A DNA stretch of 64,000 bases from Streptomyces spinoverrucosus (GTDB lineage: Bacteria; Actinomycetota; Actinomycetes; Streptomycetales; Streptomycetaceae), in contig NZ_BJND01000052.1 of the NCBI RefSeq assembly GCF_006539505.1, forward strand, positions 1-64,000, written 5' to 3'. This document shows positions 7,396-15,237 of the stretch, piece by piece (positions within the stretch are counted from its first letter, which is position 1; each line of letters starts with the position of its first letter). Below the pieces are notes generated by a model, which saw nothing but the letters and a program-made list of their open reading frames with translations, ran no database searches and was not told where the DNA came from. A program made the translations under genes and the position numbers.

Positions 7396-7956
7396 GTGGA
7401 CAACGGAGTCTCTGCGGGAAGCACCACCACGATCGTCGGCCGACTCGCGCTCGGTATCACCCTGTTGGCCGTCGGCCTCGGGTACACCGGGCTGATCGAC
7501 GGAGTGACGGCGGCGGACGCCGTGACACTGGCTCACTACGTAGGCGGCGTCGTGCTGTTCGTCGCCGGACTGTTCGCGTTCCGGGAGGGCGACGGCGGGA
7601 CGGGGACCGCGTTCGCCGCGCTCGGCGCGCTCTGGTTCACGTGGGCGGTCTCGCCCGACGTCTCCGACAACGCCGCGGGGTTGTTCCTGCTGCTGTTCGC
7701 CCTCGTCGCGCTCTCCCTCACGCTCGCCGGGGGCGAGACGCTCGGGCAGGCCACGTACGGGCTGTTCTTCGTCGCGCTGCTGCTGCTCGCCATCGGGCAG
7801 TTCGCGGACAGTGGGGCGCTGGACAAGGCGGGTGGCTGGTTCGCCGTCGCCTCCGGCGCGGTGGCCTGGTACGCCGCCACGGCGGCGCTGGCGCACTGGC
7901 CGACGGCACTTCCGCGACGCGGTGCCGCGAGCCGCGGTGTGACGGCTGCGGGTTAG
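7396..7956 (+). CDS. GPR1/FUN34/YaaH-like membrane protein
   Basis: The GTG at 7396 follows a GAAGGGA ribosome-binding site. The 186-residue product has six predicted membrane segments, in the size range of the GPR1/FUN34/YaaH (SatP) acetate/succinate channel family (about 190-200 residues). The pattern GALWFTWAV, a mid-protein LFLLLFALVALSLTL helix and the final LDKAGGWFAVASGAVAWYAA are characteristic of actinobacterial members. The canonical N-terminal NPAPLGL motif is reduced to LALGITLLAVG, so the transported substrate is uncertain. Confidence 0.75.
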   Translation: MDNGVSAGSTTTIVGRLALGITLLAVGLGYTGLIDGVTAADAVTLAHYVGGVVLFVAGLFAFREGDGGTGTAFAALGALWFTWAVSPDVSDNAAGLFLLLFALVALSLTLAGGETLGQATYGLFFVALLLLAIGQFADSGALDKAGGWFAVASGAVAWYAATAALAHWPTALPRRGAASRGVTAAG

Positions 7957-7997
7957 CTGCGCCGGCTGGGGAGTTGGGCGGCTTCCCGGCGAATGAG

Positions 7998-8036
7998 ACG
8001 GACCCCCGCGTGGAGGTGGCACACGTGGGGGTCCGT
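7998..8036. terminator. bidirectional terminator between convergent genes
   Basis: ACGGACCCCCGCGTG (7998-8012) pairs with CACGTGGGGGTCCGT (8022-8036) with a single mismatch. It lies between the YaaH-like gene (+) and glmS (-). Confidence 0.85.
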
Positions 8037-8052
8037 CCTGTTGTCTTGCCGG

Positions 8053-8094
8053 TGCGGGTGCGTTGTGGTTTCTCGCGCAGTTCCCCGCGCCCCT
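8053..8094 (+). repeat. dispersed Streptomyces intergenic repeat, copy 1
   Basis: Contains CGTTGTGGTT, then TCGCGCAGTTCCCCGCGCC. The same block recurs at 27453-27495 and, inverted and with an insertion, at 18968-19036. This copy sits between convergent genes just before the glmS stop. Confidence 0.75.
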
Positions 8095-8101
8095 AGGGCA
8101 A

Positions 8102-9919
8102 CTATTCGACCGTTACCGACTTTGCGAGGTTCCTGGGCTTGTCGATGTCCCTGCCCAGGGCCAGGGCCGTGTGGTACGCGAGGAGTTGGAGGGGGATGCC
8201 CATCAGGATCGGGTCCAGCTCGTCCTCGTTCTTGGGGACCACGATCGTCTGGTCGGCCTTCTCCTGCTCCTGGTGGGCCACCGCCAGGATCTTGCCGCTG
8301 CGGGCCTTGATCTCCTCCATCGCGGCGCGGTTCTTCTCCAGCAGGTCGTCGTCGGGGACGATGGCGACCGTCGGGAGGGCGGGCTCGATCAGGGCCAGCG
8401 GGCCGTGCTTCAGCTCGGAGGCGGGGTAGGCCTCGGCGTGGATGTACGAGACCTCCTTGAGCTTGAGGGAGGCCTCGCGGGCGACCGGGTAGCCACGGAC
8501 GCGGCCGATGAAGAGCATCGAGCGGGCGTCGGCGTACCCCTTGGCCAGCTGCTCGATCTCCTCCTCCTGCTTCATGATCTCGGCGATCTGCGTGGGCAGC
8601 TTGCGCAGGCCCTCGATGATCCGCTTGCCGTCGCGGACGGAGAGGTCACGGGTGCGGCCGAGGTGCAGGGCGAGCAGGGCGAAGGCCACGCAGGTGTTGG
8701 TGAAGCACTTCGTGGAGACCACGCAGACCTCGGGGCCCGCGTGCACATAGATGCCGCCGTCGGCCTCGCGGGCGATCGCCGAGCCGACGACGTTCACGAT
8801 GCCCAGCACCCGGGCGCCCTTGCGCTTCAGCTCCTGGACGGCCGCCAGGACGTCGTACGTCTCACCGGACTGCGATACGGCGATGTAGAGCGTGTCGGGG
8901 TCGACGACCGCGTTGCGGTAGCGGAACTCGGAGGCGGGCTCGGCGTCGGCGGGGATGCGGGCCAGCTCCTCGATCATCTGGGCGCCGATCATGCCCGCGT
9001 GGTACGAGGTGCCGCAGCCGAGGATCTTCACCCGGCGGATCCGGCGCGCCTCGCGCGCGTCGAGGTTCAGGCCGCCGAGGTGCACGGTGGAGAAGCGGTC
9101 GTCGATCCGGCCGCGCAGGACGCGGTCCACGGCCTCGGCCTGCTCGTGGATCTCCTTGTGCATGTAGGTGTCGTGGCCGCCCATGTCGTACGACGCCGCC
9201 TCCCACTCCACGGTGGTGGGCTCCGCCGTGGTGCGGGTGCCCTCCGTCGTGTAGGTGCGGAAGTCGTCGGCCTTCAGGGTGGCCATCTCGCCGTCGTCCA
9301 GCGTCACTATCTGACGCGTGTGGGTGACCAGCGCGGCGATGTCCGAGGCGACGAACATCTCCTTCTCGCCGACGCCGAGGACGACCGGGGAGCCATTGCG
9401 GGCGACGACGATGCGGTCCGGGAAGTCGGCGTGCAGCACGGCGATGCCGTACGTGCCCTCGATCAGGCGCAGGGTCTCACGGACCTTGTCCTCCAGCTTC
9501 TCGGCCTGCGAGCGGGCGATCAGGTGGACGAGGACCTCGGTGTCGGTCTCGGAGAGGAACTCGACGCCGTCCGCCTCCAGCTTGCGGCGCAGGTCGGAGG
9601 CGTTGTCGATGATGCCGTTGTGGACGACGGCGACCTTGCCCTCGGCGTCCAGATGCGGGTGGGCGTTGACGTCGGAGGGGGCGCCGTGGGTGGCCCAGCG
9701 GGTGTGGGCAATACCGGTGGTGCCCTTGAAGCGCGCCGGGACCTTGGTCTCCAGGTCACGGACCCGGCCCTTGGCCTTGACCATCTTCAGACCGGCGGCC
9801 TTGGGGGAGGTGACGACGATGCCGGCCGAGTCGTAGCCGCGGTACTCCAGACGCTGGAGGCCCTCCAGGAGCAGGGGGGCGACGTCACGCTTCCCGATGT
9901 ATCCGACGATTCCGCACAT
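8102..9919 (-). CDS. glmS: glucosamine-6-phosphate synthase (isomerizing) GlmS
   Basis: The 605-residue enzyme converts fructose-6-phosphate and glutamine to glucosamine-6-phosphate, the entry step to cell-wall UDP-GlcNAc. The N-terminal Ntn glutaminase domain starts MCGIVGYIG with the Cys2 nucleophile and includes YRGYDSAG and HTRWATHG. Two SIS isomerase domains follow (CGTSYHAG; ISVSQSGET-like AVSQSGETYDV), and the C-terminus KSVTVE is conserved. A GAGGA element lies about 10 bases before the start. The gene follows a small conserved gene by 13 bases, so the two are probably co-transcribed. No glmS-type ribozyme was seen upstream. Streptomyces commonly has two glmS genes; this corresponds to the one near des. 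Confidence 0.97.
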   Translation of the reverse strand: MCGIVGYIGKRDVAPLLLEGLQRLEYRGYDSAGIVVTSPKAAGLKMVKAKGRVRDLETKVPARFKGTTGIAHTRWATHGAPSDVNAHPHLDAEGKVAVVHNGIIDNASDLRRKLEADGVEFLSETDTEVLVHLIARSQAEKLEDKVRETLRLIEGTYGIAVLHADFPDRIVVARNGSPVVLGVGEKEMFVASDIAALVTHTRQIVTLDDGEMATLKADDFRTYTTEGTRTTAEPTTVEWEAASYDMGGHDTYMHKEIHEQAEAVDRVLRGRIDDRFSTVHLGGLNLDAREARRIRRVKILGCGTSYHAGMIGAQMIEELARIPADAEPASEFRYRNAVVDPDTLYIAVSQSGETYDVLAAVQELKRKGARVLGIVNVVGSAIAREADGGIYVHAGPEVCVVSTKCFTNTCVAFALLALHLGRTRDLSVRDGKRIIEGLRKLPTQIAEIMKQEEEIEQLAKGYADARSMLFIGRVRGYPVAREASLKLKEVSYIHAEAYPASELKHGPLALIEPALPTVAIVPDDDLLEKNRAAMEEIKARSGKILAVAHQEQEKADQTIVVPKNEDELDPILMGIPLQLLAYHTALALGRDIDKPRNLAKSVTVE

Positions 9920-9932
9920 ATATACGTATTCC

Positions 9933-10190
9933 TCAGCCGTAGACGATGCGGCGCAGCTGCCTGAGCGTGAGCTCGGGTGGTGCCACCGCCCGGTATTTCA
10001 GGTCCGCCGCGATCTGTTCGAAGATCGTCGCGTTGACCAGGCCCTGGGCCTGAAGTTCGCGGTGGCGGCGACGGACGAACTCCTCGGTCGTCTCGTCGAA
10101 GTAGGCGAGCACGTCCTGGATCACACGCAGCGCCTCACCCCGGTTGAGGGGGGTGGAGCGCGTCAGATGATCAACGAGTTCGTCGTGCAC
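9933..10190 (-). CDS. small conserved protein upstream of glmS
   Basis: An 85-residue soluble, charged, helical protein (HDELVDHLTRSTPLNRGEA ... LRQLRRIVYG). The GTG at 10190 is chosen because it has AGGA eight bases upstream and the first conserved-looking residues follow it. The frame is open 13 codons further to an ATG at 10229, but that ATG is buried in a perfect 14-bp hairpin. The stop is 13 bases from the glmS start, suggesting an operon. Function unknown. Confidence 0.7.
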   Translation of the reverse strand: MHDELVDHLTRSTPLNRGEALRVIQDVLAYFDETTEEFVRRRHRELQAQGLVNATIFEQIAADLKYRAVAPPELTLRQLRRIVYG

Positions 10191-10225
10191 CCGGTAGATC
10201 CTGGGGTACGGGCGACACTTTCGCA

Positions 10226-10255
10226 ACATCCCTGCCCGATTTCGGGCAGGGATGT
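10226..10255 (-). terminator. perfect hairpin after the DUF4429 gene
   Basis: ACATCCCTGCCCGA (10226-10239) pairs fully with TCGGGCAGGGATGT (10242-10255). It begins 34 bases after the stop of the DUF4429 gene and overlaps the alternative ATG of the next gene. No T-tract follows. Confidence 0.75.
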
Positions 10256-10289
10256 GGGGTGGATGGGCTGTGATGCCCGTTGTATCCGG

Positions 10290-11174
10290 TTACATCCGTT
10301 TCAGGATCGCCTGCTTGGCCAGGCTGAACTCCTCGTCGGTCAGTACGCCGCCGCGGTGCAGTTCGCCGAGCTCGCGCAGGCGCCGGAGCAGTGCGTCGTG
10401 GTCGTCCTCGCGGGCGGACGCGGCGGGCTCCGACTGCTGCGCGGAGGCCTCCAGGGCGGCAGCCGGGGCCGGGGCCGCCGGGTGCGGGAGGCGGGCCTGG
10501 ACGGCGGCCGCGACCAGGGCCATCAGCGGGTCCTTCTTGAAGCCCCACAGCTCGACCGAGTTCGGGTCGTACTTGGGCGGGGCCTTGGTCGGGGCGTTCT
10601 TCACGGTGAAACGCAGATAACCGTTCTCCAGGCCCGCCGCCGGATGCCACTCCACCGCCACGATGTCGATGACGGCCAGCGTGCGGGTGCCGGCGGCGGC
10701 CTTGGCGTCCTCCGTCTTCCAGTTCCACTCCAGGCGCACCTGCTCGCCGTCGAAGCTCGCGGTGCCGTCCCCGGCGGCGGCCGACAGCGGGACTGCGGGG
10801 CCCGGCAGCAGGTACTCGGAGACCGGCTCGGAGGGCACCTGGTCCAGCATCAGGGCGTTGCGCACCTCGTCCACGAAGTACTCGGCGACGCCGTAGCGGT
10901 CGGACTCGACGACCAGTTGGTAGGGGTCGTGGGGTTCGCCGAGCCGGCCGCCGGTCGCATGAAGCAGCGGGTCGGCGCCGTCCCGCAGCCGCAGCCTCAG
11001 CCGCCCGGACTTGCGGCCCTGCTCGAACGATATGCCCGCCAACGCCCCCAGTGGCACGACCAGTTCACCCAGCGTCTTGCGCAGCAGGCTGACGTTCTTG
11101 TCCCGTCCGGGAGTCAGGCGCAGCGCGTCGCCGTCGAAGACCCACGTCCCGTCCTTCTGGATGATTTCCGCCAT
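10290..11174 (-). CDS. DUF4429 domain protein with C-terminal SHOCT
   Basis: The 294-residue cytoplasmic protein has two similar PH-like beta domains of the DUF4429 type. The first starts at about residue 7 (GTWVFDGDALRLTP ... RDKNVSLLRKTLGEL). The second is at about 125-215 (DGTASFDGEQVRLEW ... VKNAPTKAPPKYDPNSVELWGF). After an Ala/Pro linker, residues 258-294 (LLRRLRELGELHRGGVLTDE ... AKQAILKRM) form a SHOCT helical motif. Such proteins may be lipid- or protein-binding adaptors, but no function is established. A strong hairpin follows the gene. Confidence 0.85.
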   Translation of the reverse strand: MAEIIQKDGTWVFDGDALRLTPGRDKNVSLLRKTLGELVVPLGALAGISFEQGRKSGRLRLRLRDGADPLLHATGGRLGEPHDPYQLVVESDRYGVAEYFVDEVRNALMLDQVPSEPVSEYLLPGPAVPLSAAAGDGTASFDGEQVRLEWNWKTEDAKAAAGTRTLAVIDIVAVEWHPAAGLENGYLRFTVKNAPTKAPPKYDPNSVELWGFKKDPLMALVAAAVQARLPHPAAPAPAAALEASAQQSEPAASAREDDHDALLRRLRELGELHRGGVLTDEEFSLAKQAILKRM

Positions 11175-11205
11175 GAGAGGGATTGTTTCACCGGTCTCGC
11201 GAGAG

Positions 11206-11221
11206 AGTGGTCCATACCTGT
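11206..11221 (+). promoter_or_regulatory. possible DasR (dre) site upstream of the GH20 gene
   Basis: AGTGGTCCATACCTGT matches 11 of 16 positions of the dre consensus ACTGGTCTAGACCACT and keeps the TGGTC and ACC cores. It lies 25-40 bases before the GTG start, where a GlcNAc-responsive repressor would act. The assignment is inference. Confidence 0.5.
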
Positions 11222-11245
11222 TGGAGCTCCAGGAAGGGACCGTTT

Positions 11246-12841
11246 GTGAGACAGCACCGCTCCCTGCACCACAGAACCCTTCGCCTTCTGGCTTCCCTGC
11301 TGCTCGTCACGGCGGTGGGCGCCTCCCTCACCGCGGCGGCACCGGCGCCCACAACCACGACCGCGCTCGACGACGTGATACCGGCCCCCGCCTCCGTCGA
11401 CCCGGGCGGATCGCCGTACCGCATCACCGAGTGCACCCGCATCCGCGTCGACAACTCCCTTGAGGCCCGCCGTATCGGCGGCTATCTCGCGGACGTGCTG
11501 CGCCCCTCGACCGGCTACCGCCTCCCCGTCACCACCCACGGCGACGGCGGCATCCGGCTGCGGCTCGCCAAGGGCCCGTACGGCGACGAGGGTTACCGCC
11601 TCGACAGCCGCCGCACCGGCGTCACCATCACCGCCGCCCGCCCCGCCGGACTGTTCCACGGCGTGCAGACCCTGCGCCAGCTCCTCCCGGCCGCCGTCGA
11701 GCGGGACTCCGTACAGCCCGGCCCCTGGCTGGTCGCGGGCGGCAGCATCAAGGACACCCCGCGCTACGGCTGGCGCGGCGCCATGCTCGACGTCTCCCGG
11801 CACTTCTTCACCGTCGGCGAAGTCAAGCGCTACATCGACCAGTTGGCGCTGTACAAGTTCAACAAGCTGCACCTGCACCTCAGCGACGACCAGGGCTGGC
11901 GCATCGCCATCGACTCCTGGCCGCGCCTCGCGACCTACGGCGGCTCCACCGAAGTCGGCGGCGGCCCCGGTGGCTACTACACCAAGGCCGACTACAAGGA
12001 GATCGTCCGCTACGCGGCCTCCCGGCACCTGGAGGTCGTCCCAGAGATCGATATGCCCGGCCACACCAACGCGGCCCTCGCCTCGTACGCCGAACTGAAC
12101 TGCGACGGCGTCGCGCCCCCGCTCTACACCGGCACCGCCGTCGGCTTCAGCTCGCTGTGCGTGCCGAAGGAGGTCACGTACGACTTCGTGGACGACGTCA
12201 TCAGGGAGCTCGCCGCGCTCACGCCGGGGCGTTATCTGCACATCGGCGGTGACGAGGCGCACTCCACCAGCCACGAGGACTACGTGAAGTTCATGGACCG
12301 GGTGCAGCCGATCGTCGCCCGGTACGGCAAGACGGTCATCGGCTGGCACCAGCTCACCGGCGCGAGTGCGGCGAAGGGTGCGCTCGCGCAGTACTGGGGG
12401 CTGGACGGCACGAGCCCGGCGGAGAAGGAGCAGGTCGCGGCGGCGGCGCGGAACGGGACCGGGCTGATCCTCTCCCCGGCCGACCGGATCTACCTCGACA
12501 TGAAGTACAACGCCCAGACCCCGCTCGGACTGTCCTGGGCCGGATACGTCGAGGTGCAGCGGTCCTACGACTGGGATCCGGGCGCCTATCTGCCGGGTGC
12601 GCCCGCGTCGGCGATCCGGGGGGTCGAGGCGCCGCTGTGGACAGAGACCATCGAGAACTCGGCCCACATCGAGTACATGGCGTTCCCGAGGCTGCCGGGT
12701 GTGGCCGAGCTGGGGTGGTCGCCCGCGTCCACGCACGACTGGGCGGACTACCGGGAGCGGCTTGCGACGCAGGGGCCTCGGTGGGATGCGCTGGGGATCG
12801 GGTATTACCGGTCGCCGCAGGTTCCCTGGCCCTCTGAGTAA
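11246..12841 (+). CDS. secreted beta-N-acetylhexosaminidase (GH20)
   Basis: The GTG at 11246 follows AGGAAGGGA with good spacing; the frame is open further upstream but without a signal sequence. The 531-residue product has a signal peptide (LRLLASLLLVTAVGASLTAAAP), a GH20b N-terminal domain (about residues 45-165) and the TIM-barrel GH20 domain from about 170. The catalytic Asp336-Glu337 pair lies in HIGGDEAHST, as in Streptomyces SpHex. It should remove terminal GlcNAc/GalNAc from chitobiose and similar sugars outside the cell. It is next to the des genes, as in S. coelicolor. Confidence 0.95.
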   Translation: MRQHRSLHHRTLRLLASLLLVTAVGASLTAAAPAPTTTTALDDVIPAPASVDPGGSPYRITECTRIRVDNSLEARRIGGYLADVLRPSTGYRLPVTTHGDGGIRLRLAKGPYGDEGYRLDSRRTGVTITAARPAGLFHGVQTLRQLLPAAVERDSVQPGPWLVAGGSIKDTPRYGWRGAMLDVSRHFFTVGEVKRYIDQLALYKFNKLHLHLSDDQGWRIAIDSWPRLATYGGSTEVGGGPGGYYTKADYKEIVRYAASRHLEVVPEIDMPGHTNAALASYAELNCDGVAPPLYTGTAVGFSSLCVPKEVTYDFVDDVIRELAALTPGRYLHIGGDEAHSTSHEDYVKFMDRVQPIVARYGKTVIGWHQLTGASAAKGALAQYWGLDGTSPAEKEQVAAAARNGTGLILSPADRIYLDMKYNAQTPLGLSWAGYVEVQRSYDWDPGAYLPGAPASAIRGVEAPLWTETIENSAHIEYMAFPRLPGVAELGWSPASTHDWADYRERLATQGPRWDALGIGYYRSPQVPWPSE

Positions 12842-12867
12842 GAGATCCCCTCTGAGTAAAAAGAGGA

Positions 12868-12902
12868 CGGGCACCTCGGAGGACCGTACTCCGGGGTGCC
12901 CG
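12868..12902. terminator. bidirectional terminator between hexosaminidase and desD
   Basis: CGGGCACCTCGGA (12868-12880) pairs with TCCGGGGTGCCCG (12890-12902) with one mismatch, 9-base loop. Located between convergent genes. Confidence 0.85.
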
Positions 12903-12916
12903 CCTGTCTTTGGGTG

Positions 12917-14686
12917 TCAGAGCCCCGCTATGGGGTTCTTCAAGGTGCCGACCAGTTGGAGTGCGCCCGCCGGGTCCGCCAGGTCCACCATCTGCTTGTT
13001 GTTGCGCAGCTGGAGACGGTTCAGGCAGGACAGCGCGAACTCGGGGGCGAACATGTCGTACTGCCGGAACTTGTCGGCGAGTTCGGGCATCGACTCCTGG
13101 TACTCACGGGTGACCTCGGCGACCGTCCGCCAGAAGTCGTCCTCCTCCAGGATTCCCTCGGTGGCGAGGTTTGCGGCGAGGAAGCGGAAGAAGCAGTCGA
13201 AGACGTCCGTGAAGATGGACAGGAGTTTTGTGTCCTCGGGGACGTCGACGCGCAGCCGCTCCACCGTCGGGGGCAGGACCGCGTCCGGGTCCATGACGGC
13301 GATCTCCTCGGCGATGTCCTTGTAGATCGCGCGTTCGACGACGCCGTCCTTCAGGACCAGGATGACGTTCTCGCCGTGCGGCATGAACACCAGGTCGTAG
13401 GCGTAGAAGCTGTGCAGCAGCGGGGTGAAGTAGGCCCGCAGATAGCGGCGCAGCCACTCCTTCGGGGCCAGGCCCGACTGCTCGATCAGCGCAGCCGCGA
13501 AACCTCGGCCCTCGTGGTCGACGTGCAGCAGGGAGGCCATGGTGGCGAGCGACTCGCCCTGCTGGAGCGAGGCGACCGGGCTCTCCCGCCACAGTGCGGC
13601 CAGCATCTTGCGGTACGGCGAGTAGCGGTCCGTCGCCTTCTCGTACTCCAGATGCCGGTAGCCGACCGCCGCCCTCTCGCGGATGATCGACAGGCCCGTC
13701 GACTTCAGCACCGGGTCGTTCTCGATCAGCTGGGCGAGCCAGTCGTTGATCGCCGGGGTGGCCTCCATGTAGGCGGCCGAGAGCCCCCGCATGAAGCCCA
13801 TGTTGAGGACGGACAGGGCCGTCTTCACGTAGTGCTTCTCGGGGTGGGTGGTGTTGAAGAAGGTACGGATGGACTGCTGGGCCAGGTACTCGTCGTCGCC
13901 CTCGCCCAGGCAGACGAGGTGGTTGCGGGCGACCTCGGCGGCGAAGGTGACGGTGAGCTTGTTCCACCACTGCCAGGGGTGGACGGGGATGAGCAGGTAG
14001 TCGGCTGGGTCGAGGCCCCGGTCCGTGAGCTGCTGGTGGAACCGCTCGACCGTCTCCGCGCCCAGCTCGTCCCGCAGGAACGACTCGTACTCGATGCCGA
14101 CGCCGGCTGTGAAGGCGGCGCGCGAGCGGTGCGCGGCCAGCCACACCAGCCGGACCGGGCTCGCGGTCTCGGGGGCGTACGAGAGGTACTCGTGGATGCC
14201 GAAGCCCAGCCGGCCGTTGTTGGCGACGAAGCAGGGGTGGCCCTCGGTCATACCGGTCTCGATGGCCTGGAAACCGCCTTTCACCAGCTCGGCGACCGGG
14301 ATCTGCGGCTTGGTGAGCTTGTAGCAGGTGCCGGAGAGGGTGGAGGAGATCTCCTCCAGGTAGACCGGGAGGATCTCGTCGCTCAGGCCGAGCGCCTGCT
14401 TCAGCTCGATGAAGAAGTCCAGCGCGGCCAGAGGGAGTTCATTGCCGTCGCGGTGCCGGGTGATGGAGTCGGCGTCGATCTGCCAGTGGTCCAGGGCGCG
14501 GATCATGGCCGTGAAGGTGTACCGCGTCAGACCGTCGTCGCTGCGGACGACGAACTGATCGCCGTCCTTCTCGGGCGTGATCAGCCGCTCGTGGGCGAAC
14601 TCGGCGAGCGCCTTGCGGATCAGGAGGCGGTTGGCCCGCGCCCAGCGGTGGGGGGCGAGATGCGCTACGGCGTCGGACAGGGTCAT
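12917..14686 (-). CDS. desD: desferrioxamine synthetase DesD (NIS synthetase)
   Basis: The 589-residue protein is an IucA/IucC-family NRPS-independent siderophore synthetase. It uses ATP to condense and macrocyclise N-hydroxy-N-succinylcadaverine units into desferrioxamines in the cytoplasm. Family features are the ATP-binding STLSGTCYKLTKPQIP-like segment (about residues 113-128), GHPCFVANNGRLGF (about 148-161), HPWQWWNKL near the middle and the C-terminal FhuF-like part with FMPHGENVILVLKDG. Length fits DesD. Its ATG overlaps the desC stop by four bases (ATGA), so it is translationally coupled as the last gene of desABCD. Confidence 0.96.
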   Translation of the reverse strand: MTLSDAVAHLAPHRWARANRLLIRKALAEFAHERLITPEKDGDQFVVRSDDGLTRYTFTAMIRALDHWQIDADSITRHRDGNELPLAALDFFIELKQALGLSDEILPVYLEEISSTLSGTCYKLTKPQIPVAELVKGGFQAIETGMTEGHPCFVANNGRLGFGIHEYLSYAPETASPVRLVWLAAHRSRAAFTAGVGIEYESFLRDELGAETVERFHQQLTDRGLDPADYLLIPVHPWQWWNKLTVTFAAEVARNHLVCLGEGDDEYLAQQSIRTFFNTTHPEKHYVKTALSVLNMGFMRGLSAAYMEATPAINDWLAQLIENDPVLKSTGLSIIRERAAVGYRHLEYEKATDRYSPYRKMLAALWRESPVASLQQGESLATMASLLHVDHEGRGFAAALIEQSGLAPKEWLRRYLRAYFTPLLHSFYAYDLVFMPHGENVILVLKDGVVERAIYKDIAEEIAVMDPDAVLPPTVERLRVDVPEDTKLLSIFTDVFDCFFRFLAANLATEGILEEDDFWRTVAEVTREYQESMPELADKFRQYDMFAPEFALSCLNRLQLRNNKQMVDLADPAGALQLVGTLKNPIAGL

Positions 14687-15237
14687 ACGGCTACTCCTCG
14701 GGCGGCCACGAACTGTTCGCGCGTGCAGAAGCTCAGCAGCGCGCGTTTCTCCGGCTTGTCGATCTCACGTACGGGTTCAAAGCCGACGGCCTCGTTGAGC
14801 GCGTGCACCGCCTTGTTGCTCACGTCCGGCTCGACCACGACCCGCCGGGTGCCCGGGTCGGCGAACAGCTCGTCCATCACGGCGGTGATGACGGCCCGGG
14901 TGAAGCCGTGGACCGGCCGGTCGGTGGGGGCGACCAGGAAGTGCATGCCGACATCGCCGGGCTCGGGGTCGTACAGGCCGACCAGCTCGACGTACCGGGG
15001 GTCGTACTTCTCCATCAGGAAGGCAGGAGCGCCGTCGTGCAGGCCGAGGTAGGCGTGGTGGTGCTCGTGGGCCGCGATCCGCATGTACTCGCGCTCGACG
15101 TCCTGGAGTTTGGCGTCCTGCATCATCCAGAAGGCCGCCTTGGGGTGGGTGACCCAGGCGTGCAGCAGCTCGGCGTCCTTCAGGGGGTCGAGGGGGCGGA
15201 TGGTGAACGTACCGATGCCCGTACGTGTCGTGCTCAT
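14683..15237 (-). CDS. desC: acyltransferase DesC
   Basis: The 184-residue GNAT-fold acyltransferase transfers succinyl (or acetyl) from CoA to N-hydroxycadaverine. It has the IucB/RhbD-like pattern: WVTHPKAAFWMMQDAKL, a central YDPRYVELVGLYDPEPGDVG strand pair, and HFLVAPTDRPVHGFTRAVI, the CoA-binding region. It overlaps desB upstream and desD downstream by four bases each, tight coupling typical of the des operon. Confidence 0.95.
   Translation of the reverse strand: MSTTRTGIGTFTIRPLDPLKDAELLHAWVTHPKAAFWMMQDAKLQDVEREYMRIAAHEHHHAYLGLHDGAPAFLMEKYDPRYVELVGLYDPEPGDVGMHFLVAPTDRPVHGFTRAVITAVMDELFADPGTRRVVVEPDVSNKAVHALNEAVGFEPVREIDKPEKRALLSFCTREQFVAARGVAV

Noticed and set aside
9920..9932. glmS ribozyme upstream of glmS
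   Set aside because: Only 13 bases separate glmS from the previous gene, leaving no room for the ribozyme, which is not known in actinomycetes.
8063..9964. Long plus-strand frame (633 codons) opposite glmS
   Set aside because: Rich in Val, Gly, Asp, Arg and Leu runs without any motif; it is the mirror of glmS, whose active-site motifs are complete.
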